NCBI GenBank assembly: GCA_964657395.1
Contig: CAZZUX010000074.1
Span: forward strand, 1 to 19,035
DNA: 19,035 nt
From: G963692885 sp964657395
Lineage (GTDB): Bacteria; Acidobacteriota; Terriglobia; Terriglobales; Acidobacteriaceae
Direction of reading: 5' to 3'
A program made the position numbers and the translations under genes. Positions within the stretch are counted from its first letter, which is position 1, and every line of letters begins with the position of its first letter. Shown in pieces: positions 1 to 7,513 of the stretch. Below the pieces are notes generated by a model, which worked only from the letters and a program-made list of their open reading frames with translations, did no database searches and was not told where the DNA came from.

Positions 1-1089
1 AGCCTGCTGTTGCACGAGATCCACGACCTTTCCGATGCCGAGCAGGTGGCGTCTGACCTGCTTGAATCGTTGAAGGTGCCGCTGCATACAGATGGCTACA
101 GTATTGAGTTTTCGGCCAGCATCGGCATTGCGATGTATCCGAAGGATGGCGAAGACCATGAAATCCTGTGGCGCAATGCGGATACAGCGATGTACCGGGC
201 GAAGCATTCGGGCGGCAACCAGTACCTGTCGATGTCGCACGAGATCAGCGCGCTGGCGACAGAGGCCAGTGAGCTTGAGCGTCACCTCCGGATCGCGCTG
301 AAGGAAGGCGGCCTGGAGGTCTACTATCAGCCGCTCTTCGACAAGGACGGGAACCTGAGCAGCCTGGAGGCACTCGTTCGGTTACAGCATCCGAAGCTGG
401 GCCTGGTCGCGCCGGAGAAGTTCATTCCACTGGCAGAAGAAGTCGGTCTGATAATCCCAATCGGGAACTGGGTTCTTGAGGAAGTATGCCGCCAGTCGAC
501 AGAGTGGCGCCATGCCGGAATTGCTTCTGTCATGATTGCGATCAACGTGTCGCCGCTGCAATTGAACCGGTTCGACTTTGCCAGTCACGTGGTTGATGTT
601 CTCGAGAGATACGAGATGAGTCCGGGTCTGCTGGGCATCGAGGTAACGGAAACGACGGTGATGCGGAACATCAGTGATGCGTCGCGCCAGATTGAAGACC
701 TGGCAAAGCTGGGCATTGAATTCTCAGTGGACGATTTCGGAACCGGCTATTCTTCGCTGGGCCATCTTCATCGCCTGCCAGTGCAGACGTTGAAGATCGA
801 TCGCTCTTTCGTGGAACGGATCGCTGAACCGAACGGAACCTACTCCATCGTGCAGGCCATCATCTTCCTCGCGCACAGCCTGCGCCTGAAGGTAGTGGCA
901 GAGGGTGTGGAGCGGGAAGACCAGTACGAGGCGCTGAAGAGGCTGAACTGCGATTTGTTCCAGGGCTACCTGTTTTCAGTCCCCATGCCAGCTTCCGGCA
1001 TTGCCGAAGTGATGGTCGAGAACAAGCGTCGTCCGGTATCTACAAGCGCGCCAACTCATCCGGCCAAGCAACTGCGTCAGCTTGCCTGA
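1..1089 (+). CDS. GGDEF-EAL cyclic-di-GMP phosphodiesterase, 5'-truncated by window edge
   Basis: The frame is open from base 1, so only the C-terminal 362 residues are present. The first ~75 residues are the tail of a GGDEF domain (SIGIAMYPKDG, then NADTAMYRAK). A complete EAL domain follows: EALVR, NVSPLQL, EVTET, DDFGTGYSSL, LKIDRSFV, VAEGVE and FQGY are all present. The metal ligands and catalytic Glu/Asn/Asp/Lys set expected of active EAL phosphodiesterases is therefore intact, and hydrolysis of c-di-GMP to pGpG is likely. Whether the GGDEF half is active cannot be judged because its signature site lies outside the window. Upstream PAS or membrane sensor domains are common in the family but are not seen here. 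The protein ends with a ~25-residue polar tail after the EAL fold. Confidence 0.95.
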   Translation, partial: SLLLHEIHDLSDAEQVASDLLESLKVPLHTDGYSIEFSASIGIAMYPKDGEDHEILWRNADTAMYRAKHSGGNQYLSMSHEISALATEASELERHLRIALKEGGLEVYYQPLFDKDGNLSSLEALVRLQHPKLGLVAPEKFIPLAEEVGLIIPIGNWVLEEVCRQSTEWRHAGIASVMIAINVSPLQLNRFDFASHVVDVLERYEMSPGLLGIEVTETTVMRNISDASRQIEDLAKLGIEFSVDDFGTGYSSLGHLHRLPVQTLKIDRSFVERIAEPNGTYSIVQAIIFLAHSLRLKVVAEGVEREDQYEALKRLNCDLFQGYLFSVPMPASGIAEVMVENKRRPVSTSAPTHPAKQLRQLA

Positions 1090-1435
1090 CAGCTTTTCCT
1101 TGTTCAGCGAGGGGTGTGCACCCAGATACCTGGCAGTCGATCTCTCCAGATCGTGGCGCGACGGCTCATGTGGCGCATGGCTGTGCTGCACTGCAGTCGG
1201 GATGAGATCGNNNNNNNNNNNNNNNNNNNNNNNNNNNNNNNNNNNNNNNNNNNNNNNNNNNNNNNNNNNNNNNNNNNNNNNNNNNNNNNNNNNNNNNNNN
1301 NNNNNNNNNNCACATCTGCTGCGCAGTGACCGAGAGGCCGAGGTCGTGCTGAGCTGCACTCGACATGTCGGATGGCTGCGGTAGACGTGTCAGGTGATTC
1401 TCGATCCCGATGATTGTGAAACCAGGAACGGAAGC
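1090..1435. other. Gene-poor intergenic stretch containing an assembly gap
   Basis: I see no supportable gene between the EAL stop codon and the 3' end of the LssY_C gene. The left flank has two small dyads: GGGTG/CACCC at 1112-1123 with a 2-nt loop, and CGATCT/AGATCG at 1138-1153 with a 4-nt loop. Neither has a T-run, so terminator function is not supported. Open frames that cross the gap are interrupted by N and show no family motif. The two flanks share a weak, diverged similarity (GTGCTG..CTGCA near 1189 and near 1346), which may hint at a repeat but is too short to call. Confidence 0.5.
1211..1310. other. Assembly gap (100 N)
   Basis: Exactly 100 consecutive N. A round length is conventionally a placeholder for a gap of unknown size, so the true distance and content between the EAL gene and the LssY_C gene are unknown. 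Confidence 0.97.
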
Positions 1436-2620
1436 TCATTTTGAATCGCGCAGGTCGAGCATGACGATTCTTCCATCCGACTCGATGGCACCGCCGGTTG
1501 CCGTTTTAGCCGCGAGAAACGGATTAGACGGAGTGACATAGGCCGCCGCGGAGAGGACGCCGGCATCGGCAAAGCTCTGCTCGATGAAGTCGCGTTCGCC
1601 ATCGATTTTCGGGTCGACATGGTGGGTGATGCCGCCGTTGCGCTGATCTCTCTCGAAGCCTTCGTCGTGGGTGGCCGAGCCGACCCAGAGGGGACGTCCG
1701 TCCAGAACCTGGGTCGATTTCCAGACGCGCAGGTGATGTCTGACAGCAGCCACGGCAAAGGGAGCGGCGCGCTCGAAGGAAAGGTCCTGCGGGCGTCCGA
1801 AAAGGTAGAGGGTGCTGACTGGCATGCTGGTATAGGACTGGTGTTGCAGGGTTGCCAGAAGGCCCGAAACAACAGCTGCCTGGTCGCTCTTGTCGACGGC
1901 GACCCATCCCGCGGCCAGGAAGGCTTTCTGCACTTGGTCCTGCGTGCCGAGAATCGCGAAATTGACCATGTCGCCTGGATTGCCGATCTTGTCGCCGACG
2001 CGTCTCGGAATGTCGTTGAAGACGCTCGGAGAGACAAGCTTGGTTAGATCGGGAGCCGCAGTCGATGGCGCAGTCGTCGTGCCTTTCGCTATTTTGAGCG
2101 TGACCGCGTACGTGCCGGTTGTGGTGAGGTCAGAGCTGGTGTTGATCCGCAGGAAAAGATCGCCTGTGGCAGAGACGGCCAAATCCTTGCTCGCAGCAAG
2201 TGCGAAAGGCACAGTTGCATCTTCGCTCCCGATGCGGCCGATCAGCGCGCCGACGTCCGCTCCATTGTCAGGGAAGGAGCGAACCATATCTTTCCAGCCG
2301 CGAGTGGATCCTGCCGGCGTGATTGTCCTGCCGTCCGAAAGCGTGGCCGTGCCGGTAGCCGTGAACGAGAGCTGATCACCGGGGACGACCGTCACCTTGG
2401 TATCCAGCCAATCGGTGCTGGTAACAGTGAACTGGTAGGAGGCCTTGCGGGCTGCGAGAGTTGAAGCGTCCGGTGCCTTGAAGACGATCACCTGCACGGC
2501 GGATTTCTGGCCGGTGATTGGCGCCACTCCCGGAGCGGGCACCTGTGCGATGGCACCGAGGCAACCTAAGGCCATACTGCAGGTGCAAAGAATCAGGCCC
2601 GGTCTCCATCGCCTCATCAT
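1436..2620 (-). CDS. Exported PA-IL-lectin-like / LssY C-terminal domain protein
   Basis: 394 residues from the ATG at 2620. The frame stays open upstream to 2794, but this start is preferred because a GGGAG-type Shine-Dalgarno precedes it and a signal peptide begins here (MMRRWRPG, a hydrophobic stretch, then AIA|Q at residue 25). Residues ~66-178 resemble the PA-IL (LecA) galactose-lectin fold: a VVPGDQLSF strand, GALIGRIG near 124-131 and a GDLFLRIN strand near 153-160. Residues ~200-360 match the LssY C-terminal domain (GDMVNFAILGTQDQVQKAF, AGWVAVDK, LYLFGRPQDLSFE, HHLRVW, LWVGSATHDEGFE, THHVDPKIDGERDF). LssY_C function is poorly defined; it is often found with membrane phosphatase modules, absent here. 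A periplasmic or surface role is inferred. Divergent from the NmrA-like gene. Confidence 0.85.
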   Translation of the reverse strand: MMRRWRPGLILCTCSMALGCLGAIAQVPAPGVAPITGQKSAVQVIVFKAPDASTLAARKASYQFTVTSTDWLDTKVTVVPGDQLSFTATGTATLSDGRTITPAGSTRGWKDMVRSFPDNGADVGALIGRIGSEDATVPFALAASKDLAVSATGDLFLRINTSSDLTTTGTYAVTLKIAKGTTTAPSTAAPDLTKLVSPSVFNDIPRRVGDKIGNPGDMVNFAILGTQDQVQKAFLAAGWVAVDKSDQAAVVSGLLATLQHQSYTSMPVSTLYLFGRPQDLSFERAAPFAVAAVRHHLRVWKSTQVLDGRPLWVGSATHDEGFERDQRNGGITHHVDPKIDGERDFIEQSFADAGVLSAAAYVTPSNPFLAAKTATGGAIESDGRIVMLDLRDSK

Positions 2621-2884
2621 CGTCTCTTCTCCCTTTGTTCTCTGATGCATATGCCCTGGCAACAAGGCATTCAGCAGAATCATACCCGGGCGAGCCTTTG
2701 CACGGCTCAACTGCAGAAAAAGACCTTGAACCGAGGCCGGTCGGGTAAGCTGGGAGCAGCGAACCTGCGATATCCCCCAAGCTGGCCGCCTCAAAGCTGT
2801 TTTCTACAGAGCCTGCCCGCCTCACTTTCCGGGATACATCGCTTCGGTGCTTGAGCGCGTCCCACTTAACTTACGGAGAGCCGA

Positions 2885-3754
2885 ATGAGAGTGCTGGTGG
2901 TTGGGGCTACAGGCAAATATGCGGGCCTGGTGGTACCGGAGTTGAAAGCAAAAGGCGTTGTGGTCAGGGCGCTGGTGCGGGACCAGAAGACTGCGGACCT
3001 GGCGCGGCAGCAGGGAGCGGATGAAGTTGCTCGTGGAGACCTGCAGGAACCGGAAAGTCTGCGCATGGCAGCGGCGGGCGTGAACGGAGTCTTTCACATC
3101 AATCCTGCGTTCGCACCGGATGAGGCCACGCTGGGCGTCTCGATGGTGGAGGCGGCACGACGGGCAGGCGTGAGCAAGTTCGTTTTTTCTGGAGTGATCC
3201 ATCCATCGATCATCCGGATGGGGAATCACTCGGCCAAGCAGCCGGTGGAAGCGGCCATGTACGAGTCCGGTATGACGTTCACAGTACTGCAGCCGGCTAT
3301 GTTCATGCAGACAATCCTGAATGGCTGGAAGGAAGTTGTGCAGCGCGGACGCTTTTCGTTGCCCTTCAGCCGGCGTGCCAAAGTCTGCTATGTGGATTAT
3401 CGCGACGTGGCCGAGGCGGCAGCAACTGCTCTGACAAGCGACACGCTGGACAATGGGACGTTTGAACTGTCGGCGGCGGGCCTGGTAGACCGGTTTGACC
3501 TGACCGAGTTGATGAGTGCCGCCCTTGGCAGGACTGTCGAGGCCGGGGAACCTTCGTTTGACGAATGGGCCCGGATGGCGAATCTTCCGGAAGGACCCGT
3601 GCGGGACGGAATGCGGCGGATGTACGCCGACTATGACCGTTATGGATTCCCAGGCGGCAATGCAGTTGTGCTGCGCACCATCCTGGGTAGGGAGCCGCGG
3701 ACGCTGACGTCCTTCTTCGAGGAGCAGGCCAGGCGCGAGCAGGTTGCGGCGTAG
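2885..3754 (+). CDS. NmrA-like NAD(P)-binding Rossmann-fold protein
   Basis: 289 residues, atypical short-chain dehydrogenase/NmrA class. The N-terminus has the dinucleotide-binding turn GATGKYAG at residues 7-14 after the MRVLVVGATG strand. An Arg-bearing second strand (VRALVRD) suggests NADP preference. Then come GDLQEPESL, a GVFHIN strand and VSKFVFSGVIHP, typical of NmrA/HSCARG relatives. The usual Tyr-x3-Lys catalytic pair of classical SDRs is not evident, so it may be a redox-sensing or specialised reductase rather than a classical dehydrogenase. The C-terminal half (FSRRAKVCYVDYRDVAEAAA, TFELSA) is the substrate-binding portion of the family. A GGAG Shine-Dalgarno lies just upstream of the ATG. 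It is monocistronic; its substrate is unknown. Confidence 0.9.
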   Translation: MRVLVVGATGKYAGLVVPELKAKGVVVRALVRDQKTADLARQQGADEVARGDLQEPESLRMAAAGVNGVFHINPAFAPDEATLGVSMVEAARRAGVSKFVFSGVIHPSIIRMGNHSAKQPVEAAMYESGMTFTVLQPAMFMQTILNGWKEVVQRGRFSLPFSRRAKVCYVDYRDVAEAAATALTSDTLDNGTFELSAAGLVDRFDLTELMSAALGRTVEAGEPSFDEWARMANLPEGPVRDGMRRMYADYDRYGFPGGNAVVLRTILGREPRTLTSFFEEQARREQVAA

Positions 3755-3825
3755 TCATAGCCTGCGGGCACGAAGCTGATCTGAGTACACCGCACGGATG
3801 GTGGCAGGACTTAAAGCTGATCTCC

Positions 3826-5733
3826 TCACCATGCCGGCTGCAAGCCTATGCGTCTCACAATGGAACGATACTGAGGGTCCGAATGTAGGAAGTCAAACGC
3901 CGGCCACGTCTGAAGCCAGACCAAGGATGGCGCTCGCTCCCGGCATGCTTCCTCAAGGAAGTGCAGAGTCTGATCTCTGCTTTTCAGGTTTGCGTAAGCC
4001 CAGGCAAAGTTGGCGGACCCGACATACTGACGACTCGCCTGATCGACAAGACTGTCGAGCTGCGCCCTGAGTATTGCCTGGTAGCCGCCTCGCTGAAAGG
4101 CACGTCGAACGGCCGCCGCAGCTGTTGGCCCGTCATCGATCCGCGTTGCCTCCTCCGTCTCGCGTGCCGCCTCCTGCTCCATACCTTTGTACTGGTAGAT
4201 CTCTACAAGCTCCCAGTGAAGACTGCTGTCGTTGGGCATGCTCTCGAGGCGAAATTTCGCCTCCGTGAGTGCAGCTTCATAACGATGCATCCTGATGAGC
4301 ACCTGTGTCATGACAGAAGGCCTGCCGACCGGGTCCAGCTCGTCAGACTTCTTCTGAGAATCGAGGGCGTCGTTCATACGATTCATCGCCTCGAAGATGA
4401 GGGTGCGAAGAAACCAGGCTTCTCCATAACCAGGATCGAGCTCGAGGGTGCGATTCGATTCTTTGAGAGCGGCTTCGGGATCAAATCGGCCGAAGAGGTA
4501 AACAGCGGCCATGGAATTGTGGGCATCAGGAAGGGAGGCATCCAATTCCAGCGCCCGCCTTGCAGCCGCGTCCGCCATTGGTTCGAGTTCCGTGGGACGC
4601 CCTGTGCCGTGAATGGCGCTTCGCTGATAGGCAGCTGACAATCCACTCCACGCTAACGCATAGTCGGGCTGAAGCTCAGTCGCTTTGCGCAGGTACTCGA
4701 TGTCTTTCTCAGTGTTCTCCGCAAACCAATAAGAACGGCCCTTCAGGTAAGCATCATGGGCTTCGGGACTCACGTAGTGTTGGGCGGTCGGAAGCTTGAC
4801 TGTGCTGTTCAACTGCCGGGCAACGCTCAGGGCTGCTTCCCGGGTAAGCGAAGCTACATCTTTCAGCTCCCGGTCGTAGCTGTCTGCCCACAGGTGAGTA
4901 TCGCTGAAGGCCTGAATCAGCTGAACGTTCATGTGCACATGGTCAGTAGATCGGATCACGGATCCTTCAAGGACAAGATCGACACCGAGTGCTTTTGCGA
5001 TCTCGGGCAGGGGGCGGTGTGTCCCTTTGTATTGCATGACCGACGTTCGCGAGGTGACGCGCAGCGTGGAGTTCTTTGCCAGCATGGTTATCAATTCGTC
5101 GGTCATCCCATCGGCGAAGTAGTCCTGAGAGGTATCCCCGGAGAGGTTCTCGAGCGGAATGACAGCGAGGGACTGGATCGATCTGGGCGCAGGGGGGTTC
5201 AGCGAACTCCTGAACCAGCCCAGGCTGATCGTTCCAATGGCAAAAATGACGACAATGGAGGCTGTGAGCGCCCATATCCATCGAGCGCGTCCGGGCAGCC
5301 GCATAGGTTCTGGAAGGTGCCTCAGTGCTGCGTCTGGTGCAGGTACAACGACTGTAGTTGCAGCTTGGGGGATCGGCGACGGACGGGGGTCAGTCAGGAG
5401 TGGCTCACTCACCTGGGTGGCTGTCGCGATGAAGCGATAGCCCTTGCCATGGACTGTCTCTACGAAGCGAGGCTGTTCGTGGTCATCCCGCAGGGCTCTG
5501 CGAATCTTGCGGATTGCCGTGTTGATCCCGTGCTCGCTATCGACGAAGACGCCTGTGCCCCAAAGACACTCAACAATCTCGTCTCTTGTGACCAGTTGGC
5601 CATTTCTGGTCGCCAGCAGGATCAGCAGATCCATCGGCATCTTTTCTAGCTTCAGCTCCTGGCCCGCCCGGCAGAGTCGATAGCATTCACAATCGAGTTC
5701 GCATTCATCGAATTGGATCAACCTGATTGCCAT
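3826..5733 (-). CDS. CadC-like winged-helix transmembrane TPR transcriptional regulator
   Basis: 635 residues from the ATG at 5733 (a GTG two codons earlier is possible; no strong ribosome site is seen for either). Residues ~3-106 form an OmpR/CadC-type winged helix: LVTRDEIVECLWG, then SEHGINTAIRKIRRAL and the wing FVETVHGKGYRF. A proline-rich linker leads to one membrane segment at ~152-173. Residues ~185-310 are a TolB-N/FlgO-like domain (LAVIPLENLSGD, YFADGMTDELI, LGVDLVLEGSV, HLWADSYDREL). Residues ~325-600 hold TPR-like repeats (ALAWSGLSAAYQ, AHNSMAAVYLFGRFDPEAAL, GEAWFL). The architecture fits a one-component membrane-bound regulator with an extracytoplasmic TPR sensor. C11, C15, C17 and C21 cluster in the first strands of the winged helix, which is unusual. 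Targets are unknown. Confidence 0.92.
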   Translation of the reverse strand: MAIRLIQFDECELDCECYRLCRAGQELKLEKMPMDLLILLATRNGQLVTRDEIVECLWGTGVFVDSEHGINTAIRKIRRALRDDHEQPRFVETVHGKGYRFIATATQVSEPLLTDPRPSPIPQAATTVVVPAPDAALRHLPEPMRLPGRARWIWALTASIVVIFAIGTISLGWFRSSLNPPAPRSIQSLAVIPLENLSGDTSQDYFADGMTDELITMLAKNSTLRVTSRTSVMQYKGTHRPLPEIAKALGVDLVLEGSVIRSTDHVHMNVQLIQAFSDTHLWADSYDRELKDVASLTREAALSVARQLNSTVKLPTAQHYVSPEAHDAYLKGRSYWFAENTEKDIEYLRKATELQPDYALAWSGLSAAYQRSAIHGTGRPTELEPMADAAARRALELDASLPDAHNSMAAVYLFGRFDPEAALKESNRTLELDPGYGEAWFLRTLIFEAMNRMNDALDSQKKSDELDPVGRPSVMTQVLIRMHRYEAALTEAKFRLESMPNDSSLHWELVEIYQYKGMEQEAARETEEATRIDDGPTAAAAVRRAFQRGGYQAILRAQLDSLVDQASRQYVGSANFAWAYANLKSRDQTLHFLEEACRERAPSLVWLQTWPAFDFLHSDPQYRSIVRRIGLQPAW

Positions 5734-5876
5734 CGACACGCACTTGGCGCGTAGGATAGCACTCCGACTTCACACATGGCGTCAACCAATTCATGCCTGC
5801 GTGTGCCGCTCGACCGGAACGTTTGAATAGCCTCGCAAAGTACGCTGTGCCTGGCGGGGAAGCTCTTGAAGGCGAT

Positions 5877-5910
5877 TGGCTGGCTTGCACTTAGAGATGC
5901 AAGCTCGCCA
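5877..5910. other. Strong hairpin between ahcY terminator and TPR regulator gene
   Basis: Outer arms TGGC (5877-5880) and GCCA (5907-5910) and inner arms GCTTGCA (5883-5889) and TGCAAGC (5898-5904) pair around an 8-nt loop. Between them lie one T/C mismatch and one G/T wobble. No T-run follows on either strand, so it is not a standard terminator. It sits ~145 bp upstream of the TPR regulator start and ~35 bp past the ahcY terminator. It could be an operator, a 5' leader structure or a back-up processing site. Confidence 0.5.
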
Positions 5911-5946
5911 CACAAGGCGTGACGAGGGACAAGTACGTGCAAAGGA

Positions 5947-5979
5947 AGAGCGGCCACCGAACACTGCGGTGGCCGCTCT
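5947..5979 (-). terminator. Rho-independent terminator of ahcY
   Basis: A perfect 13-bp stem, AGAGCGGCCACCG (5947-5959) with CGGTGGCCGCTCT (5967-5979), around a 7-nt loop. On the minus strand it begins ~20 nt after the ahcY stop codon and is followed by a short T-rich run (TCCTTT). It would end ahcY transcription before the TPR regulator gene on the same strand. Confidence 0.8.
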
Positions 5980-5999
5980 GTTGTGTAATGTAACTGGAA

Positions 6000-7460
6000 C
6001 TAGTAGCGGTAGGTGTCGGCCTTGTACGGACCGTCCGGTGAGACGCCGAGATAGTCGGCCTGCTTCGGGGAGAGCGTCGTGAGTTTCACGCCGATCTTCT
6101 CGAGGTGCAGACGGGCTACTTCTTCGTCCAGCTTCTTGGGCAGCGTGTACACGGCGACTTTGTAAGTGTCTTTGTTCGCCCAGAGGTCCAACTGCGCCAG
6201 GGTCTGGTTGGCAAAGCTGTTGCTCATGACGAAGCTCGGGTGGCCAGTCGCGCAGCCGAGGTTCACGAGGCGTCCTTCCGCCAGCACGAAGATGCTGTGG
6301 CCGCCATTCTTGATGCCGCCGTTGAAGTTGTACATGTCGACCTGGGGCTTGATGTTGACGCGCTCCACGCCCTTGGCTTCGTTCAGGCGATCCATCTGGA
6401 TCTCGTTATCGAAGTGGCCGATGTTGCAGATGATGGCCTGGTCCTTCATCTTCTGCATGTGCTCAAAGGTGATGATGTCAACATTGCCGGTGCAGGTAAC
6501 GTAGATGTCGCCGCGGCCGAGAGTGTCTTCGATGGTGGTGACTTCGAAGCCTTCCATGGCAGCCTGCAAAGCATTGATCGGATCGATCTCGGTGACGACA
6601 ACGCGCGCGCCGAGGCCGCGGAGTGACTGTGCGGAACCCTTGCCCACATCGCCGTAGCCGCAGATGACTGCGACCTTGCCGGCAACCATCACATCGGTTG
6701 CACGCTTGATGCCGTCGGCCAGTGATTCCTTGCAGCCGTAGAGATTGTCGAACTTCGACTTGGTGACGGAATCGTTCACATTGATGGCGGGCACCAGCAG
6801 CTTGCCCTGCTCCATCATCTTGTAGAGGCGGTGAACGCCGGTCGTGGTCTCTTCGGAGACGCCGCGCCATTCCTTGGCGACCTTGTGCCAGTGCTGCGGA
6901 TCTTCGGCATGCACCTTCTTCAACAGGTCCTTGATGACCTGCTCTTCCTGGCTGGTGGAGGGCGTGTTGACCCAGGTGTCGCCATTCTCAAGCTCGTAGC
7001 CCTTGTGGATCAGCAGGGTCACGTCTCCACCGTCGTCGACCACCATCTGGGGGCCAAGTCCGCCTTTGTGGTTCAGCGCCTGGTAAGTGCACCACCAGTA
7101 TTCTTCAAGGCTCTCGCCCTTCCATGCGAACACCGGCACGCCAGTCGCGGCGATAGCAGCTGCTGCGTGGTCCTGGGTGGAGAAAATGTTGCAGCTCGCC
7201 CAGCGCACATCAGCGCCCAGGCTGGTCAGCGTCTCGATCAGGACCGCGGTCTGGATGGTCATGTGCAGCGAACCGGTGATGCGGACACCCGCCAGCGGCT
7301 TCTTCGCGGCATGCTTGTTGCGGATCGACATCAGGCCCGGCATCTCGTGCTCGGCGATGGAAATTTCCTTGCGGCCCCAGTCCGCCAGGGACATGTCGGC
7401 AACCTTGTAGTTCGTGGTCGCCAGTAGTGAGCCAGTCTGTTCGAGCGTTGCAGTTGTCAT
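6000..7460 (-). CDS. ahcY: Adenosylhomocysteinase (S-adenosyl-L-homocysteine hydrolase)
   Basis: 486 residues. It reversibly hydrolyses S-adenosylhomocysteine to adenosine and homocysteine, relieving product inhibition of methyltransferases and feeding homocysteine to methionine synthesis; cytosolic, NAD-dependent. Visible family signatures: GSLHMTIQTAVLIETL near 63-78, CNIFSTQDHAAAAI near 90, the NAD-binding turn GYGDVGKGSA at 268-277, NIGHFDNEI near 346, NGGHSIFVLAEGRLVNLGCATGHP near 385-408, and a C-terminus ending YRY. The ~40-residue insertion around 155-200 marks the longer AhcY type also found in many bacteria and plants. The ATG at 7460 has a GAGGAG Shine-Dalgarno 6 nt upstream. Only 53 bp separate it from the divergent ArsR/methyltransferase regulator, which leaves no room for an SAH riboswitch; control by that regulator is inferred. 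Confidence 0.99.
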   Translation of the reverse strand: MTTATLEQTGSLLATTNYKVADMSLADWGRKEISIAEHEMPGLMSIRNKHAAKKPLAGVRITGSLHMTIQTAVLIETLTSLGADVRWASCNIFSTQDHAAAAIAATGVPVFAWKGESLEEYWWCTYQALNHKGGLGPQMVVDDGGDVTLLIHKGYELENGDTWVNTPSTSQEEQVIKDLLKKVHAEDPQHWHKVAKEWRGVSEETTTGVHRLYKMMEQGKLLVPAINVNDSVTKSKFDNLYGCKESLADGIKRATDVMVAGKVAVICGYGDVGKGSAQSLRGLGARVVVTEIDPINALQAAMEGFEVTTIEDTLGRGDIYVTCTGNVDIITFEHMQKMKDQAIICNIGHFDNEIQMDRLNEAKGVERVNIKPQVDMYNFNGGIKNGGHSIFVLAEGRLVNLGCATGHPSFVMSNSFANQTLAQLDLWANKDTYKVAVYTLPKKLDEEVARLHLEKIGVKLTTLSPKQADYLGVSPDGPYKADTYRY

Positions 7461-7471
7461 TCGCTTCTCCT

Positions 7472-7493
7472 CATATCGTTATATCATGATATG
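7472..7493. promoter_or_regulatory. Palindromic candidate SahR operator between ahcY and the ArsR-type regulator
   Basis: ATATCATGATAT at 7481-7492 is a perfect 12-bp palindrome. A wider overlapping inverted repeat pairs CATATC (7472-7477) with GATATG (7488-7493). The AT-rich element is conspicuous in GC-rich surroundings, begins at the ahcY ribosome-binding site and lies ~20 bp before the regulator's start codon. ArsR-type repressors bind such short AT-rich dyads, and SahR-family proteins in Proteobacteria are known to control ahcY. Binding here is inferred from position and symmetry. Confidence 0.75.
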
Positions 7494-7513
7494 TAGATGC
7501 AAAAGTTGATTAC

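Noticed and set aside
1360..1430. Possible tRNA-like segment
   Set aside because: A TTCTCGATCCC stretch recalls a T-arm, but no acceptor, D or anticodon stems can be formed.
976..1439. Open frames crossing the first N gap
   Set aside because: Their length depends on N being read as sense codons; the flanking residues show no protein family.
2791..2804. LexA-like box CTGT..ACAG near the NmrA-like gene
   Set aside because: The spacer is 5 nt rather than 8, so it does not fit the known LexA consensus.
4756..5649. 297-residue plus-strand open frame
   Set aside because: It lies antisense inside the TPR regulator gene, whose domains are clear; its composition is that of a reverse-frame shadow and no motif is seen.
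6105..7427. Plus-strand open frames antisense to ahcY
   Set aside because: Val/Asp/His-rich reverse-complement shadows of a highly conserved gene in GC-rich DNA.
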